Below are positions 1 to 13,400 of a stretch of 64,000 nucleotides of DNA, piece by piece (position 1 is the stretch's first letter; every line of letters starts with the position of its first letter). Under the pieces are notes generated by a model. The model made no database searches. It saw nothing but the letters and a program-made list of their open reading frames with translations, and was not told where the DNA came from. The stretch comes from Telmatactis stephensoni (taxonomy: Eukaryota; Cnidaria; Anthozoa; Actiniaria; Isophelliidae). Both the position numbers and the translations under genes were made by a program. Location: contig JALIZF010001495.1 in the NCBI GenBank assembly GCA_029948255.1, positions 291,711 to 355,710 on the forward strand, given 5' to 3'.

Positions 1-225
1 CGTCTATGCCGAGCGACATGCCCTAGCGTCTTATTGTCATTTACTAGTTTTTTCTTTAAAGTTTGGCCAACAAAAATATCTATGATTTATCATTACAAAT
101 GCCTGTGCATGCCTGGGAACAAAAGTGATAACCAAACTATAGAGGGTAATAAGTAATTTGATGACTTTTTAGCACTATATTCTTGCCTGAAAGTAAGTGA
201 TCTTGAAACTAATAATTAACATTAA

Positions 226-1061
226 GGTTGGTGCCTACTATTGTCCGCGCGCACTGCTTTCTGCGCATGCAAAAACACTGAATTTTTGTCGGTAAAGCAA
301 TCGTAAAAGCAAGGCCTTTTTACGACTTTTTGAAAAAATAAACTTACAGAATTAAAGGAAAACCATTTAGCCTCTCCTGTGTTTGAATGAAATTCACAGT
401 TGATAAATAGAACCCGAGTTACAACGCCTGTTTTGACTATCATTTCTACCAGAAACGATCTGTTTTCGCCGCCATCTTGAAAATTTCCCACAATGCATTG
501 TAATTCGCTCTTTTTTCCGGGGAGGGCTAGGGAATTTTTGATCATTTTCGCGAATTCTGATCAGTTTTCGCGCGTTTATCGACAAATAACTTTCTAAATC
601 GCACGGATACCCCTATTTTTCATTTCTGTAAATTGTAAAGTGAAGATTAACCTACTTTTTTAAAATACTTTTATGAATTTAAAATTGAAACTTGATTGCA
701 AAAATTGGACTATTCATTTGGCGGTCATGAACAAAAACAGGTCTAAAACTAGTAAAAAGTCATTGAAAAAAATTGTTATTCTGGTTTTTCATATTTCGTA
801 TGGCATTGACAAGTAAGAGAATTGTGTTGTAAACGTTTTAGTAAAAAAAGTTTGACATTTTTTCAAAATATGGGGTATTTATGATTTTTTCTTTGGGCCT
901 CTAGAATAGGCAGATTTTGCAACATTTGATGGCGTGTAACTCATTAATATGCACGGTGACCCCCAATTTTTTCCTTGGATTCTAGCTCCCTTTGATGGGT
1001 TCTTTAATACCCATGTGGTTTTTGGCCAAAAAAATTACCTTCCCATTAGTAGGCACCAACC
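226..1061. mobile_element. piggyBac-like non-autonomous element with TTAA duplication
   Basis: Terminal inverted repeats GGTTGGTGCCTACTA (226-240) and its complement (1047-1061), flanked by TTAA at 222-225 and 1062-1065. The unoccupied site with one TTAA is present in copy B at about 6192-6197. At 836 bp with no long reading frame it is a MITE-class element. TTAA target use is characteristic of the piggyBac superfamily. Confidence 0.9.
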
Positions 1062-1079
1062 TTAACACAAATATGATAC

Positions 1080-1448
1080 CTGGTGCGTCTCCACAGTAAC
1101 GAAGTGAACAATATGGTGTTTTAACCAGTTCGTAGACGTAGAAACCACCACAGTTGCGGACACGAATGTAGTTACTCCAATGACAGCAGTTGTTTTCCCA
1201 GTGATAACATACTTTGCGAGTGACTATCCCTTGGGCTTGAGTAGGATGAGAGCCTTGCATCCATCCTGCAGCGTGGGTTCCACAATGATTCTTGGCTACA
1301 CATTTGGTTGGCATAGCGGATCCTGCCTGGCCGTTAAAGCGATACCAGCCTTTGGTGAGATCCCTCTGATCGCACTTCAGCACGTTGCCTCTAGGAACAC
1401 TCATCGATCGATCACGTGTATTCAATGATGTGTTGTAGTGTTTGCATT
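1080..1448 (-). CDS. D8C (uromodulin-type) domain exon, copy A
   Basis: A 369 nt, phase 1-1 exon with the same splice sites as copy B and one extra codon near its start (NTSLNT against NTLNT). All D8C cysteines are kept and there is no stop. The 836 bp TTAA element begins 18 bp beyond the donor, in the following intron. It could encode a second D8C in the same protein, an alternative exon, or the end of a neighbouring paralogue. Confidence 0.78.
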
Positions 1449-4400
1449 CTAATGACAGTGACAAACAAACAAAACTGATAACTCCATAATGAAAATCCTT
1501 CTCAAAATCAAACATTAGACAAATGAAATAGATATAGCCAAAAATTAGAGAGGCCAATAAGAGGAGCCAAAGCATCAAATTGGCAAAGCACAAAGTTTGG
1601 GACTTACCATGAGCAACAGCTAAAGTTGAAACACCATGCAAAAAAAAGAAGAATGACATGTAACTAAAGATTCTAAGGTGGTCTGTTCCTATTTAATTTA
1701 TTGGAGCATTGGATATATTTTTCATGCGCCCTTTTTGACAGCTAAAATTTTATCGATTTCAATTCTGTAAGTTTTGGATCTTAGACAAAGAAACTTTGAA
1801 TTTTAACGAAATGTTATTTTTGTCATCACTGATGCAAGATTCTTGGAGATATGAACGCATTTTAAAATCTTCAATTTCACAAAAAAGATCCATAATTAAT
1901 AATATAATATAATAATAATAATAATAATGATAATAATGATAATAATAATAATAATGATGATGATGATGATAATAATAATAATAATAATAATATAATGATA
2001 TAATATATATAAAGAGTAACAGGTGGACTTTATTGTTGAAGTAATTATATATATGAATATAAATATCTATAAATATGTGTACAATTGAAAATTGTGCATG
2101 CATGTGTACAGTAATACTTGCAATATAAAGATCATTTTTAACTCGTGGATTGCAAATTCACGAGTTATAGTGAGGGGTCAAAATATGCAAATGGTCAGCT
2201 TACTACTTCGTGTATGACAACATGAAATGGCACTATTCAATCTATCTATTGTCTGACTAGAATGGTGCCATACATAAAGTAATAACCTATTGTGTCACTC
2301 ACTCACTCGCAAATGCGTTAACACTATGGCTTTGCGCATGCTCGATGCAATTGACCGCAGGCCGAAAGTAATGTGGGCTCTGGGTACGAGATTAAAGGAA
2401 ATATGTTTTTTATTCCGGGACTCCCGAAGGACTCCCGAACTATTTATGTAGAAATCAGACTGGACAAAATTTATATTTAGTTATTAAAGAACAGCATTGA
2501 CTAGAAACATTCCCGGCAGACATGTTAAATTATATACAGACGTTGTTTAAAGAAGAAGCTTTTTAGATCATTAAATTCCTAGTATTAGTACAAGCTATTT
2601 CAGGAGAAAACCATCGAAGTAACGAAGCAAGTTTAGAAGTTTAGACATGACTTACGCAATAGAATATCGCACTGCAGTCGATAGCCAGACTTTGTACATC
2701 GCTATCAAGCGACAAAAATCTCCTCAAGTTCAACATCAAAGTCATCCAAGCTTTTAGTGTTCGTACTCTATCATCACAAGAGTCAAAGTAGATAAACAAA
2801 CGCCGGAAAACATTTTGTGAAAGCCGTCGTCGCGAGCGCCGTGAAGGTATCGAGTCCGCTAGCCGAAACAGCAACAAAAAGGCGTATTGAGTTAGTTTAT
2901 TGGCTTAGTGTTTTGTAAAGTAATTTCTTTTATATTTATAGCGACATTTTGCTACAGAGCACAGAGAGAAGCATTTTTGCATTTGTTTTGTAACCACACT
3001 CTGACAATAAATATACAAGATTCACCAGACGAAATCGTATAACTTCTGGATGGTCCAATGGATATGCCCTTGGCTTCACAAGAGAAAGGTCTGAGGTTAA
3101 TTTTTTTTTCACTTTTTTTTTCTTTTTGACAGATTTTTTTTTTTCATTTATAGCTAATGACTCTTTCTTCGCTAAAGAAATTATTGATTTGGATTTTTGT
3201 CTTCAAATGAAAACTCGTTATTTTACTAAAATATATTGTTTGGGCTTCCTGTGGTCATTTCGGTCAATCCACGAGTTACTTCGAAGTTACTTCGCCATTG
3301 GCGGTTTGATTCAAACTCACTCAATTACACGGAACCCCGTGTCTTTAGATTAACACGTAGGCTTTACACGTGACTTAAATTCCTTGTGGAATCAAACTAT
3401 AGGATCACAAGCGATCGAATTTCACTTAAGCTACCCTTTATATTCAAAAGGACATACCTTATTCCACTTTATTTTCGCGACACTTAAATTTCGCGATTTT
3501 TTGATGAAAATATTTCGCGACACTTTAATTTCGCGATTTTCAAAAATATGTTAAAACTAAGACACTTTATTTTCGCGATTTGGTCAAAAAATCACTGTAC
3601 AATACAATTAGGTACAAAAGTAAACAAATCTGAAGTACAATAATATCGTTTTATTCATGAGTTTATATCAGCAGGGTAACACAACGGTGTGATTGACTCA
3701 CTAAGTGAAAATGTAAGTGTTTTAAAATATGGTGTTGGTTCATGAATAAATTGACTGGTATGGGTCAACTGGTGGAAGTGATTTCTCTCCTGAAACAACA
3801 CCTTTGATTTCAATAAAAGGGTTTAGTGTATATGTGCATAGTCACGTAATTTTCGCACATGCAAATTTTCGCGTCACTTAAATTTTGCGGCACTAAATTT
3901 TCGCGTTTTTTTTTTCGAATCGCGAAAATCGCGAAATTAAAGTGCCGCAAAAATAAAGTGGAATAAGGTACATTCAAAAACTACATTTATTCTCCTTTCA
4001 AAAAATTTTTCATGCGCCCTTTTTGTCAGCTAAAATTTTATCAATTTCTGTAAGTTTTGGATCTTAGACAAAGAAACTTTTAATTTTAACGAAATGTTAT
4101 TTTTGTCATCACTGATGCAAGATTCTTGGAGATAGAGTGCTTACAATATATCCGTGAAAAAGTTAGCGAACTAAGTTGTACTAAATAGCGCGAAATCCTT
4201 TGTTTTCTATTGTTTAATTAGTGCAAATTAATGCAATTTCTTACAAACTTTTTCACGGATATATTGTAAGCACTCTATGAACGCGTTTTAAAATCTTCAA
4301 TTTTACAAAAAAGATCCATAATTTCCAAATTCCTCGATGAATTTTTCCACTCAGCGAAAAAAGGAACCAAGTTCTGAGGATTTCGAGATGATGGTATTGA

Positions 4401-7400
4401 GATTTTCGTTCCAAATTAAAAATGACCATACAACTTTTAAAATACAAACTGAGTTGCGACATGATTAGTGACAAGAAAATGGTATTCAGAAAGCCAGTAG
4501 AGTGGTTTTCATTAACCCGTGAAATACTTACACTTATAGTGTATTGGGCACTACATACTATACTCTAATTCCTTTGGTTTCTATTGTATTTTCTATTATT
4601 TTGCATGTAAAAACTTTGAATTACGATAGCATTTTATTAATAGCATATCAATCAAATCACGACACATTTTTGAAAGCAAACACCTCCTGAGTGTCAAAAA
4701 TTCCGATTTCGATTAGCTTGAACAGTCAAAGTCCACTGAGAGTCATCAAATTTCGTTTTATTAATCAAAATAAACTAGCATAATTTTAAAGTTTTATCCC
4801 AAAACATATTCATATAGTTCTTTATTTTATCAGCTTTAAAATTGTAATATATAGGTATATAGGCTTTCTTTAAGGTGTTTCCCAGTAGTATTTTGGTGAT
4901 CGATTTTGACAAAACTTTCAATTTTATTTTTGAAAATTGGTCAACTTACATTTGTCTGTTGTTCCTTTGAAGAGATAGATTCTTCTCGTCAACTGTGCTT
5001 TCGTGTGAATGGTCGACCAGTTTCCACTTTTTTTAGCGCTTACAACTTACATCAAAGCCGCTCACAGGACCAATAAACAAAGACTTTTGGCAACTTTTGA
5101 CATCAATTAAAAGTTACTTTGCGAAAGTTGGAATTTTTTCTTGTTCTTTAATTTCGAGTCACCAAATTTAATAGTTGTGTTAAGTTTTTCGAGATTTACT
5201 CAAAATCCCTCTGATAAAACGTTCTGATTTTGAGTTGGTTAACTGTGCAAGAAAGTGACGTTTAATACCTATATAGCCATTTTTCTAGAGCTCATCGAAA
5301 ACGGGAGATATTTTAGGAAAACTGAATTCAATGATCTTTGTTTTTCGTTGCCATATCAACGCGTCATGGAAAAAAATTGGCACCAATCAAATTTACAATC
5401 CCTCCTTAGTATCTTGTGTGAAAATCATTTTGATCAGACAAATGTAAGTTGACCAAGTTTCAAAAACAAATTGGAAGTTTTGTCAACATCGATCACCAAA
5501 ATACTACTGGTAAACACCTTAAAAACGTTACTGTGGTATGGGCGTGTTTTAATAACGCACCCTCGAAACTGTTCCGTAACCTTATGGTAGTTCCGAAGCC
5601 TTAGTACAGATTTCGTATGAGTGTGAAAAGGCCGCGATATCGCGGCCTTTTCACACTCATACGAAATCTGCACTAGATTTCATCAATGAATTTTCTTTAA
5701 AATTCTGTCATTTAAAGATGATTGTTTGTCAAGTCAAAACCTGAGAAAAAAGAGGAGGGTCACCGTATTGGTTTCTGAGCTATAAGATGTCTTAAAAGGT
5801 GGTATTTGCATTGACAAGCGGCGATTTTTCTTGAAATGTACTTACCTCAAAAATTGCATTTATTCACCTTTCAAAAAATGTATACTTCTCTTATAAAAAT
5901 ATTGTAAAGCCTATACGTGCTGTTAAAGCCTAAAGAAGGGACAAAACGTATCCTGATACCTAAACTATATCCCGTCTATGCCGAGCGACATGCCCTAGCG
6001 TCTTATTGTCATTTACTAGTTTTTTCTTTAAAGTTTGGCCAACAAAAATATCTATGATTTATCATTACAAATGCCTGTGCATGCCTGGGAACAAAAGTGA
6101 TAACCAAACTATAGAGGGTAATAAGTAATTTGATGACTTTTTAGCACTATATTCTTGCCTGAAAGTAAGTGATCTTGAAACTAATAATTAACATTAACAC
6201 AAATATGATACCTGGTGCGTCTCCACAGTAACGAAGTGAACAATATGGTGTTTTAACCAGTTCGTAGACGTAGAAACCACCACAGTTGCGGACACGAATG
6301 TAGTTACTCCATAGACAGCAGTTGTTGTCCCAGTGGTAACATACTTTGCGAGTGACTATCCCTTGGGCTTGAGTAGGATGAGAGCCTTGCATCCATCCTG
6401 CAGCGTGGGTTCCACAATGATTCTTGGCTACACACTTGGTTGGCATAGCGGATCCTGCCTGACCGCTGAAGCGATACCAGCCTTTGGTGAGATCCCTCTG
6501 ATCGCACTTCAGCACGTTGCCTCTAGGAACACTCATCGATCGATCACGTGTATTCAATGTGTTGTAGTGTTTGCATTCTAATGACAGTGACAAACAAACA
6601 AAACTGATAACTCCATAATGAAAATCCTTCTCAAAATCAAACATTAGACAAATGAAATAGATATAGCCAAAAATTAGAGAGGCCAATAAGAGGAGCCAAA
6701 ACATCACAAGGTTTGGGACTTACCATTAGCAACTGCATGAGAAAGTTGAAACACCATGCAAAAAAAGAAGAATGACATGTAACTATAGATTCTAATACTT
6801 TAGTGTGTCGGGCACTACTATACTCTAATTCCTTTGGTTTCTATTATATTCTCTATTATTTCGCATGTATAAACTTTGAATTACGATAACATAATAAAAG
6901 CATATCAATCAAATCACGACACATTTTTGAAAGCAAACACCTCCTGAGTGTCAAATAATCATTGTTTACTTTGAACAATCAAAGTCCATTGAGAAAGAGA
7001 GTTCTCTTTCTCCGCGAGTCCTGGAGCGGCAAGAAAGAGAGTCTGGGACTGGACTACACAGAAACGTGCCCAAAAACATTTACGATACCTATTAAACTCA
7101 ACTGTTAAGATACCCTCAACACCATCAATGAAGTTGTATTTTTAATTAAATCGAAAAAGGGGTAAGTACTGTGATAAAGAAAAAAGAAAACAAAACAAAA
7201 CAAAACAGGGGGTCACTGTATTAATTAAAGAGTTAAAAACACACCGAAAACGAACAGCAAATATTACGCATGTTAGCGATTTTCTCGCCGGCTTTTTAAT
7301 TTTCGATGGATAAGATTAACTAAATTTAAAAGTCCGAGGTTAAATACGTACATTACATAGGGTACAAGTTTTTTTGATTAAGATTTTTCCGATATTTGGA

Positions 7401-10400
7401 TTATATGACAAAATATTATTTTTCTCTACTAAAGTTAGAGTTTCTACGTTTTCAATCGCTCACTTACTAGTGCCGAGACTCCCCACGGAAATATATCAAT
7501 GCTCTCTAATAAAAATGCGCGCGCTCGAATGCGCACAGGAAATGCGCAGTGGCAAGGGTCCGGAACTACCTTAAGGTAATTCCGTAGTTTTACATTGCGC
7601 ACGCTCTACTGCGCACGATTCTACCGTGCGTGAGCTCGCACACACGGAAAAATTTCACGTTTTCAAGATGGCGGCCATTTAGATGAAAAACACCATTTTT
7701 GAAATGTAAAATGCTCAAAATTACGACAAATAACTCTGAAAACATCAAAAGAAGACTAAAAACACTAAAACAGGACATTTTGGGAAACAACTGAAAGAGA
7801 TATCGGCTTTTTCAATACTTTTTCGTCTAAACTCGCCTTAGCCCTCCCTCTGTCAAAGCCTATTTCGAGGCTTTAGCGAGCTAGCTGCAGCGCAAATTAA
7901 AAACGAACACGGTGACCTATTGTTTTTATATCAAATCAACAAGAGCAAGGTAACCTATCAGATATTTTAATTTAAACAAAAATCTACGTTCCGTTTCGAG
8001 ATATTCTCAAATACTTACCGAAGAAAGCTGTTTTCAAGCTAATATCAGGGTATGTACTGGTGCCGAAATATCTCTAATTTTTTACGACATTGAAATTTTC
8101 TCGCAAATTTTTGAGGTTTTACTTTATGTTCGATGTGTAAAAGATAGAATGACTTCAATGCTTACAATGACTTGATGTAAATGGTGAGTGCCATTTGTTC
8201 GATTTTCCATTTTCGAGGCGCACGGCCTCAAAAATGCTTGAAATTACCGCCATCTAGCGTAAAAACAAACACGGTGACCCCTCTTTTTTATTTGATTTTT
8301 GGAATAAGTAAACTTAGTTAATAACTGTGCGAAATTGTCATTAAAAATCTATGTTCGGTTTTATTTCTGCGGAATTACCTTAAGTTTCCAGGTTGTACGT
8401 TTGAACGTATGAAAGAATGGCGTATTTATTTTTCGCATTATCATAATATGTACCTGCGCATGTGCGTCCATCACCATGGTAACCAGACTTACACTGGCAT
8501 GCATACGAGCCCACGATGTTTATACAGCGTGCATTAGCATGACACTTATGGGCACCAGACGTACATTCGTTGATATCTATCGATGATAAAACGACTATTG
8601 TTAATGTAATGCTGTACAGGCTTTCAATCTTGAAGATTGATAAGCAAGCCAGCTGTAAAAAGGTGTGTACTCTAAGATCTAAACGAGTATATATAGCTTT
8701 AAAATAAACTGCTATTGAGTCATTCGTACCTGCGCACGTACGTCCATCACCATGGTAACCAGACTTACACTGACATGTATACGAGCCCACGATGTTGGTA
8801 CAGCGTGCATTAGCATGACATTTATGGGCACTAGTCGTACATTCGTTGATATCTATCGATGATAAAACGACTATTGTCAACATGTTGTTGTAGTAGTTTT
8901 TATTACCAAAGTAATCTCTCAAACTCGCAGAATAGTAAATAAAGACAAGTGGCTGTGCTCCGATTATGCAACACCAAGAGAAAATGAGGTAAGAGAACGA
9001 ATCTCCGTGACCCATCATATGCTCCGTTTGATGCTATTTTTAGAACCTCGACACCATGACCGCGCGGATGTTCGACTTAACCAAGACCATTTTCAATTGT
9101 TTTTAATACTCCATTTGTTCTTTTCCAAATACATATCATTGTTCAAATACTTACTATGCGGGATTCCTTCGCTTACCCCATTTTCTCTTGGCAACACAAA
9201 TCTGTATAGTTGTAGAATAAGAGGACTTATTGATAACATCAGTTTCCTTGCGGTACGTAAACGATTCTATTTAGAGAAATACCGCTTACTACAATAATAT
9301 TATTATGAATACCTGCACATGTGCGTCCATCACCATGGTAGCCAGGTTTACATTGACACGTATACGAGCCCACGATGTTTGTACAGCGTGCATTAGCATG
9401 ACACTTATGGGCACCAGACGTACATTCGTTGATATCTATTGACGATAAAACGAATATTGGCAATGTGATGGTGTACTAAACAAAGTTACTCCGCCAAGTA
9501 ATCTTCCAATCTTGAAGAACGGTAAATAAATGTATAAATATACTGTAAGAGTTACGGCGACAGTCTTTTTAGCTATGAAATAATCTGTTACACTGTCATT
9601 CGTACCTGCGCATGTGCGTCCATCACCATGGTAACCAGGTTTACATTTGCATGTATACGAGCCAACAGTGTTTGTACAGCGTGCATTTTTATGACACTTG
9701 TTGGTACCAGATTTACATTCATTGAGATCTATTATAACAATAAAACGATTATTGTCAAGGTAATGCTGCAATCAAATGCAGTGTTTTGTATGGTACATAC
9801 ATTTTAAAAAGGTTGTCGGACGATCGAGAGGCCTAAAGTATATGCAAAAGACCGAAAAGAAGTATGGGGAAATTCAATACTTCAATCAATACTCACTTTT
9901 TGGCTTTCGCCTTAATTTTTATATTAGCAAATAAAGTTTAACAACCACAAAACACTTGATTTCTGTTTCGAAATTCGAGTTATCTCTACTTGGCAACCAA
10001 ATCATTATATCCTCACCTTTTTCACAGTGATTTCCTTTGAATCCCTTTCTACATTTACATCGATAATCTTGTCTGTTGTCTTGGAAGATACATTTACCAT
10101 CGTTACGACAAGGTTTCTCTTGACAAGGGTTCTGAAGGTGGAGCACAGTGTAGTCAGCTCGTTTTTGAATCAATAAAATTTACTCTAAATCCTCTAAAGC
10201 AAGTTTTTTGTTGTTGTTGCATGTTGTTTAGCAAACTAAATAATGGTAAGTCAAAAACTGATTCCCACTGCAAAGTTTATTCGACTTATTCCCATTGCAA
10301 AACTGCTCTCCACCGCACAACTGATCCCCGACACAAAATTAACCGATCCCCACTGCAAAACTGACCCCATGCCAAGTCACCACAATACCGATAGAGTCAT

Positions 10401-13400
10401 TTCCGTATGAGTGGGAACACCGTACGGTTGCGATACGATACGGTTACAGTAGGAATTTCGAATGTTTTTATAGAAACTATGATACTGGTACAGTTACGAT
10501 ACGGTACGGTAAGTTTCCCACTCATACGAAAACGGCTCTAAACAAAGACAAACAGGATTCTCATAAAGTTTAGAGCAGATAGCAAGGATGTAAAATTCAG
10601 TGTGCGGTTTGAGCCGTTGGGAAGTTATGGTATAAATGAACGGTGCAGAGCGTAACGGTTATAACATAATGGCTCAATACGTAATTAAAGGAAAGAAATA
10701 AAAAAGGGAAAATAAAAGAACAAGAAAGGCCGAAGGGTATTTATACCCTCTGTGCGGAATAAAAGCTTTTCCCGTAAATTTGTTGTAAATTTTGATGAGC
10801 TAGTTTTTGTCCAGCTCATGCAGCTGTGTGGAGACTGAACGGTTTTAGCCAGTGGGAAGTAATGGTTTTGCGTCGACTTGAAGATCAAGTGTCACCGTTA
10901 GACCTGGACTCAGTTGTTTGAAAGTGGATTAGTGGGTTGAAATCGATGTTCTTTTTAAGATTTAACTGATCCTGTGTTAGCACTAATCAGTCGTTTTTCG
11001 AAGTGTGGGCCCTGTATTTCAAAGAACTTGATAATTGGCATTTCAGACAAGGACATGTAAACAAATACAGGTCTTCATATATAGACTATTCTTAAAAAGT
11101 TAAACAAAAAGCGATTTTGCATCATTAGTAGGAATAAAGATATATTACAATGACAACCAACAGTTGTATCATGCAGTTAATTAAGAAATGGGAATGAGTG
11201 CAAATTGAAGAAATTAAATCCTGAGTGAACCATAGATTTTACATTATTCTTTCTTGACTAGATTCTAAATAGAGGTCAATTTTTTTATCCAAAGACTTGA
11301 AAAGCGGACCACCATCCAGTGAGAATAGTTGGCCGCGCCGGCTCGGCTTCACAGAGGTGGCTACAAAACAAAGGTCTCATTTACAGAGTTTGTGTGAGCA
11401 AATATTTTGGACTTTGAAACCAGACAAAAGCCGGAAAACGTATTTTGCAAATTAATGGAGCATGTTAAGGAGGTCTTGATTGCCTCTATAATAATACTCA
11501 ATACTTCAACTACCACGTTAACACATTTAATTGGTGCATGCTATAAGCAATCAATTTGACACAAACATAAAAGAGATGCTTCGAAAAAATTTTCTGTGAA
11601 TAACATGTAACAGGTACAATGTAAATACGCAGCAGTGGCTAAAAACTGCAGCACGGTTTGGACCGAGGTTGCTTTTTTCTAAATTTCCAACGATTTGGCT
11701 CTCAAAAAATGACCGGAACTTGTGTAAACTGATTATTTTTCCGCGCAATTTCAGAAAAATCCCAACGTTGTACAATTTTATTTAATGAGTAGACTATAGA
11801 CGAGAACGAGACCAGAAAGGTCTCTAAAATCATCATGGCATCAAATGAGTCTAACTATATCTTGTAAAATCAAAAAAAAGGTATTTCAAAAGGAAGAGGA
11901 GCACATCGTTTTTGATAGCAATAGAAGTGTCGCCACCCTTATTTTCTGGTAGCCTTAAGGTGGCTCGACTGGGTTTTGTTTCAGGCGCACCTCCGCTGTT
12001 TGATCGCAAAATGCGTCGCGGTAAATAACCTAATTTCAAAAAAAGAAAAAAAGAAAAAAATTCCATCCAATTCCATCATTTTGATCGGAGTTGTCAATAA
12101 TTTATAGTGGCGGCTTTTTATTTATTTTTTTTTGGGGGGGGGGGGGGGGGGAAACTAGAGTTTTGTACAAAACCGCATTTATTGTTTCATAAAATCTAGA
12201 TCAAGTTCTGCACTCTTACTCAGCTTCAACGATTTCTATGGAAGCGTTTTCGAATATATAAAACGCGCTTAAAGTTTTACGCATCAAAAATTTAAAGTAA
12301 ACAATTCCAAGCATTCAGTTTACTTGGCCGGAAACCTTTCTTTTAGGACTTGAATAAAACTTTTTTGAGCTCATTTCGATATGCCGAAAAATAAAACCGA
12401 AATCAGGTTGTCCATGTGGCAAATCTTTTTGAGAATTTGAATTAAAAAATTGATTTTGCTACAAGTTTGCTAATTCAAACGAGGCAATAGGTAAGGCTAT
12501 ATGCGTTTTTTCGGCTGTCATGGTTTTAGGACCTAAATATTTGCCACTTGTTCTAAGCTAATCTGGCGGCTCTTCTAACATTGTCACTCGAAAAATTAGG
12601 AACAGTCATGTTGTAAAATTTTATGTTCCAATTCTTTTTTTGTTAAAGCTTGCAATCATTGCAACCACTGTGGTCATTTAATTGATAAGCAAAACTATTT
12701 TTTACTAGAAGTTTCTTTCCAGCGGGCCAACTTTCGTTTCGCACAAATTTCTTCCGACTGAAAGAATAAAAAAACTGAAAACCGAAATGGTCGAGGTTGA
12801 GGCCTATAGACTAGGCGCATTTTCGAAAAATCAGACACCTGGAGGCATTTTGGGGTAGCCTGGTAACATAACTATTCTATAAACTGATTTTTCATGCTGA
12901 ATGCGAATATGACTGTTACCAAGACGTATTCTGCAATCTTATACGTGTAAATGAATGACCATAGCTGGAAAGAGCATATCAAAATCAGTAAAACTGTGAA
13001 TTAAGTTTGAAGGATATAAGTTGAAAAATCAAGGAGAAACGATTTTTCAAAAATCGAAATTTGTTTGTATCTCTTGCATAACTGTAAGTGTTTTCATACA
13101 AAATCTTGTTTTTTGAAAATTCGTATCTCCTTGATTTTTCAACTTATATCCGACTTCAAACTTCACAGTTTTACTGATTTTGATGTGCTCGCGCTCTTTA
13201 ATTCAGCTATGGTCACTGTTTTTAAGTTTGGGAACTTTTGAAATTACATGAAAAAGCCGTTAGTATGAAATGACTGTAGCAATTCACAAAATACGTCATT
13301 TACTCTTATAATATTGCAGAATACGTCTTGGTAACAGACATATTCGGATTCAGCATGGCAAATTAGTTTAAAATAGTTATGTTACCAGCCTCTACCCCAA

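Larger units (their letters stand above)
1..4742. repeat. Segmental tandem duplication, copy A
   Basis: Bases 1-225 match 5973-6197, 1066-1675 match 6198-6790, and about 4540-4742 match 6800-6992, with small differences. The copies are offset by 5,972 bp at their left edge, and copy A starts exactly at the window edge, so it probably extends further left. Relative to copy B, copy A carries the TTAA element (226-1061) and about 2.85 kb of extra DNA between 1675 and 4535. Confidence 0.85.

Noticed and set aside
1759..2103. Tyrosine/histidine-rich 114-codon frame, minus strand
   Set aside because: It covers the AAT/ATG microsatellite; no signal of a real protein.
11953..11975. Left end of another TTAA-GGT element (TTAAGGTGGCTCGACTGGG)
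   Set aside because: No matching complementary end followed by TTAA was found within several kilobases.
12131..12150. G homopolymers (also 21666-21682 and C run at 63461-63475) as quadruplex elements
   Set aside because: Single uninterrupted runs are common assembly-sensitive microsatellites; no regulatory context.
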